Positions 62,723 to 64,000 of a stretch of DNA of 64,000 nucleotides are shown here, in pieces. A program made the position numbers and the translations under genes. The stretch is from assembly GCF_024449095.1 (NCBI RefSeq), contig NZ_CP024627.1, positions 2,790,001 to 2,854,000 on the forward strand, given 5' to 3'. Positions within the stretch are counted from its first letter, which is position 1; each line of letters opens with the position of its first letter. This DNA comes from Vibrio coralliilyticus. Its GTDB lineage: Bacteria > Pseudomonadota > Gammaproteobacteria > Enterobacterales > Vibrionaceae. The notes under the pieces were generated by a model. The model did no database searches. It was not told the DNA's origin and worked only from the letters and a program-made list of their open reading frames with translations.

Positions 62723-62883
62723 CTTTAATAACAAAACACCAGTGTAAACCAAGCAAACTCGTTAAAATTGAAGTCTCCCTTCCTTTGTGTTTCCACCGTC
62801 CATTGCAATCCAGCAACTTCATCCTCTCTGAATACCGACGGCAACGTTTAAGTAATCCGTTGTAGAACGTTACCCAAATGAAA

Positions 62884-62930
62884 AAGGCTTCCCATTACAC
62901 CATGAGTTGCATGGAGCAATAGGAAGCCTT
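62884..62930 (-). terminator. Terminator of the minus-strand genes at the right edge
   Basis: Read on the minus strand, AAGGCTTCCTATT pairs with AATGGGAAGCCTT, followed by TTTCATT, 75 bp beyond the stop at 63005. Confidence 0.72.
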
Positions 62931-63004
62931 AGTTTCACTAGGAAGTGAGTCGAGTATTTTATGGTACATACATGGTGCTTTCTACTGGATTGGTTCGTGA
63001 TGAA

Positions 63005-63436
63005 CTAATCCACCGTGACTTTTATCTCATCGAACACGCCCATTTCGACGTAGCTGAGAAAGTTGGATTCCCACATCGAGTAGAACTCCATTACCTCACT
63101 ACTTGTTATCGGCAGTTCCGGAACATAGGAAAAACTCGCTGTTCCAGATGAGAAGTTAAAATCCACCTCTTTAACCAATTCAGGATAAAGGCCACCGCTA
63201 TACGCAAAGTCAGTGATGTAATCAAAGATCCACTGGTCGTAGAGGCGAACAAGCCTGATTTCAACAGGATGAAAACCACCGTTCTCAGAGCTATAGGTCG
63301 AATCTCGGAAGTGAATCACCACCGATTGGATCATGGGTGTCCATTTACCTGATTCGCTGATCACTCGGTTTAAAGTATCTTGAAGATCGACACTGACAGG
63401 CAGCAGTAATCGCTCAACGTCAAAAGTTAAGTTCAT
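63005..63436 (-). CDS. Hypothetical protein
   Basis: 143 residues, soluble, acidic, with beta-rich segments (VVIHFRDSTYSS, VDFNFSSGTASFSYVP) and no recognised domain. The leader CGAGATTTTATT before the ATG resembles the GGAGATTTTATT before the 57741 gene. 101 bp downstream of the 63538 gene in the same orientation. Confidence 0.62.
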   Translation of the reverse strand: MNLTFDVERLLLPVSVDLQDTLNRVISESGKWTPMIQSVVIHFRDSTYSSENGGFHPVEIRLVRLYDQWIFDYITDFAYSGGLYPELVKEVDFNFSSGTASFSYVPELPITSSEVMEFYSMWESNFLSYVEMGVFDEIKVTVD

Positions 63437-63537
63437 AATAAAATCTCGTTTAGTTTGTTAGGGATGAACTCTTGGGCAGTGCTCAGTATGAAAGCCAGAA
63501 TTGGCTTAGTGGGTAAGTATTGATGTGAGTTTCGAGG

Positions 63538-64000
63538 TTATTCAGGTTTAGTTTCATCACTCACTAGAGACAGAAGCTCATCTCGACGTTTCTCGTAGCC
63601 TGATGCTAGAACGTGGAGGAAGACTGATTTCTCCGACTGGATGATAAGACCAAGCCCCCTGCAACAAGCAGCCATAAAACCCGCGTTGTTCGCTGACTGT
63701 CCAGAAAATACACACTTCAGCACAGAACTCTTGAACGGTTTATCACCCTGCACATCTAGTACAGCGGTGATATCTTTAAGCGGGATCCATTCCTTGCTGT
63801 GTAGACCTCCACCTTCATTACCCGACATGCGGATATAGAGCTCGTTTTCTTCATCATGAATGGCGATTTCATAGAACACATGGTTCTCTGTTTTCGGTGA
63901 AAGCTTTTTAGCTTTGCCCTCGCGCACGATATTAGTGAAATGGTCTACTGGTTGATCGTCAGTGACCGTGACTTGTTCATTGCCTTCTACAACTTCTGGT
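63538..64000 (-). CDS. Hypothetical protein (5' end outside window)
   Basis: The frame is open from the right edge to the stop at 63538. A GTG at 63927 could start translation, but the codons upstream of it to base 64,000 remain open and read as protein (VVEGNEQVTVTDDQPVDHF), so the gene is probably longer and cut by the window. The visible part has IRMSGNEGGGLHSKEWIPLKD and a helical AACCRGLGLIIQ, with no recognised domain. Confidence 0.6.
   Translation of the reverse strand, partial: PEVVEGNEQVTVTDDQPVDHFTNIVREGKAKKLSPKTENHVFYEIAIHDEENELYIRMSGNEGGGLHSKEWIPLKDITAVLDVQGDKPFKSSVLKCVFSGQSANNAGFMAACCRGLGLIIQSEKSVFLHVLASGYEKRRDELLSLVSDETKPE

Larger units (their letters stand above)
62320..63004. 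other. Gene-poor 685-bp region with two strong hairpins
   Basis: No convincing gene. Two short plus-strand frames, 62471-62575 (34 aa) and 62615-62728 (37 aa, MTMENLREIRSKLPYPLRAI), could be small proteins but have no support. Hairpins at 62692-62722 and 62884-62930 frame a 160-bp featureless stretch. Confidence 0.5.
49719..64000. mobile_element. Pipolin: integrated element with primer-independent family B DNA polymerase (right end outside window)
   Basis: At least 14.3 kb bounded on the left by a tRNA-Leu 3' fragment. It contains a tyrosine recombinase, an AlpA-like excisionase, a 902-residue piPolB-type polymerase, an RNase H-like protein, a repeat HTH protein, a putative type II restriction-modification pair and several unrecognised small genes. 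There are no capsid, terminase, relaxase or terminal-protein genes in view. Integration at tRNA-Leu by a tyrosine recombinase, with a polymerase and variable defence cargo, is the known organisation of pipolins in Enterobacteriaceae and vibrios. The assignment rests on polymerase motifs and context. Confidence 0.85.

Overview
The window is chromosomal DNA of a Vibrionaceae bacterium, most likely Vibrio chromosome 1. This rests on gamma-proteobacterial housekeeping gene order, an rpoS-nlpD-pcm-surE-truD-ispF-ispD-ftsB cluster, an rpsU-yqeY-dnaG-rpoD macromolecular synthesis operon, lptD-surA-pdxA-rsmA-apaG-apaH, and an OlsF-type ornithine lipid synthase before an rRNA operon. The species cannot be fixed from the sequence alone.

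Layout. 1-2.2 kb: 3' end of the type IV prepilin peptidase gene, then coaE, zapD and yacG (+). 2.3-5.9 kb: rpsP-rimM-trmD-rplS and ffh (-). 6.1-8.3 kb: ypjD and corB (+). 8.4-16.1 kb: a long minus-strand series from folB to rpoS. 16.2-17.7 kb: plsY and an alpha/beta hydrolase. 17.8-19.2 kb: a complete IS4-family insertion sequence with a 12-bp target duplication, lying inside what was the tsaD terminator hairpin. 19.2-25.2 kb: tsaD, rpsU-yqeY-dnaG-rpoD and tRNA-Ile2. 25.3-34.9 kb: djlA, the lptD-to-apaH series, folA and yjjPB. 35-41.4 kb: obgE, rpmA, rplU, ispB, olsF and a DUF547 gene. 41.5-47.5 kb: a complete minus-strand rRNA operon (16S, tRNA-Glu, 23S, 5S, tRNA-Thr, a second divergent 5S, tRNA-Asp) with P1 and P2 promoters. 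47.6-49.4 kb: an HD-GYP protein and a VOC protein.

From 49,719 to the right edge the window enters an integrated mobile element and does not leave it. Its left end is a 53-nt copy of the 3' part of a tRNA-Leu gene; the intact tRNA should lie beyond the right edge. The element encodes a tyrosine recombinase, an AlpA-like excisionase and a 902-residue family B DNA polymerase. The polymerase has exonuclease and polymerase motifs and a divergent motif C, with no terminal-protein gene beside it. This combination identifies it as a pipolin, a self-replicating element carrying a primer-independent DNA polymerase (piPolB). The core is a minus-strand series int - xis - orf - piPolB - RNase H-like gene - repeat HTH gene. 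Cargo next to the left end is a putative type II restriction-modification pair (PD-(D/E)XK endonuclease and cytosine-5 methyltransferase) with its own promoter and palindromic operator-like site.

The least explained parts are all inside the pipolin. They are a viroplasmin/RNase H-like protein interrupted by an in-frame TAG, a pair of 46-bp direct repeats bracketing the replication-integration core, an unrecognised basic protein divergent from the integrase, and several small unrecognised genes. The last gene runs off the right edge.
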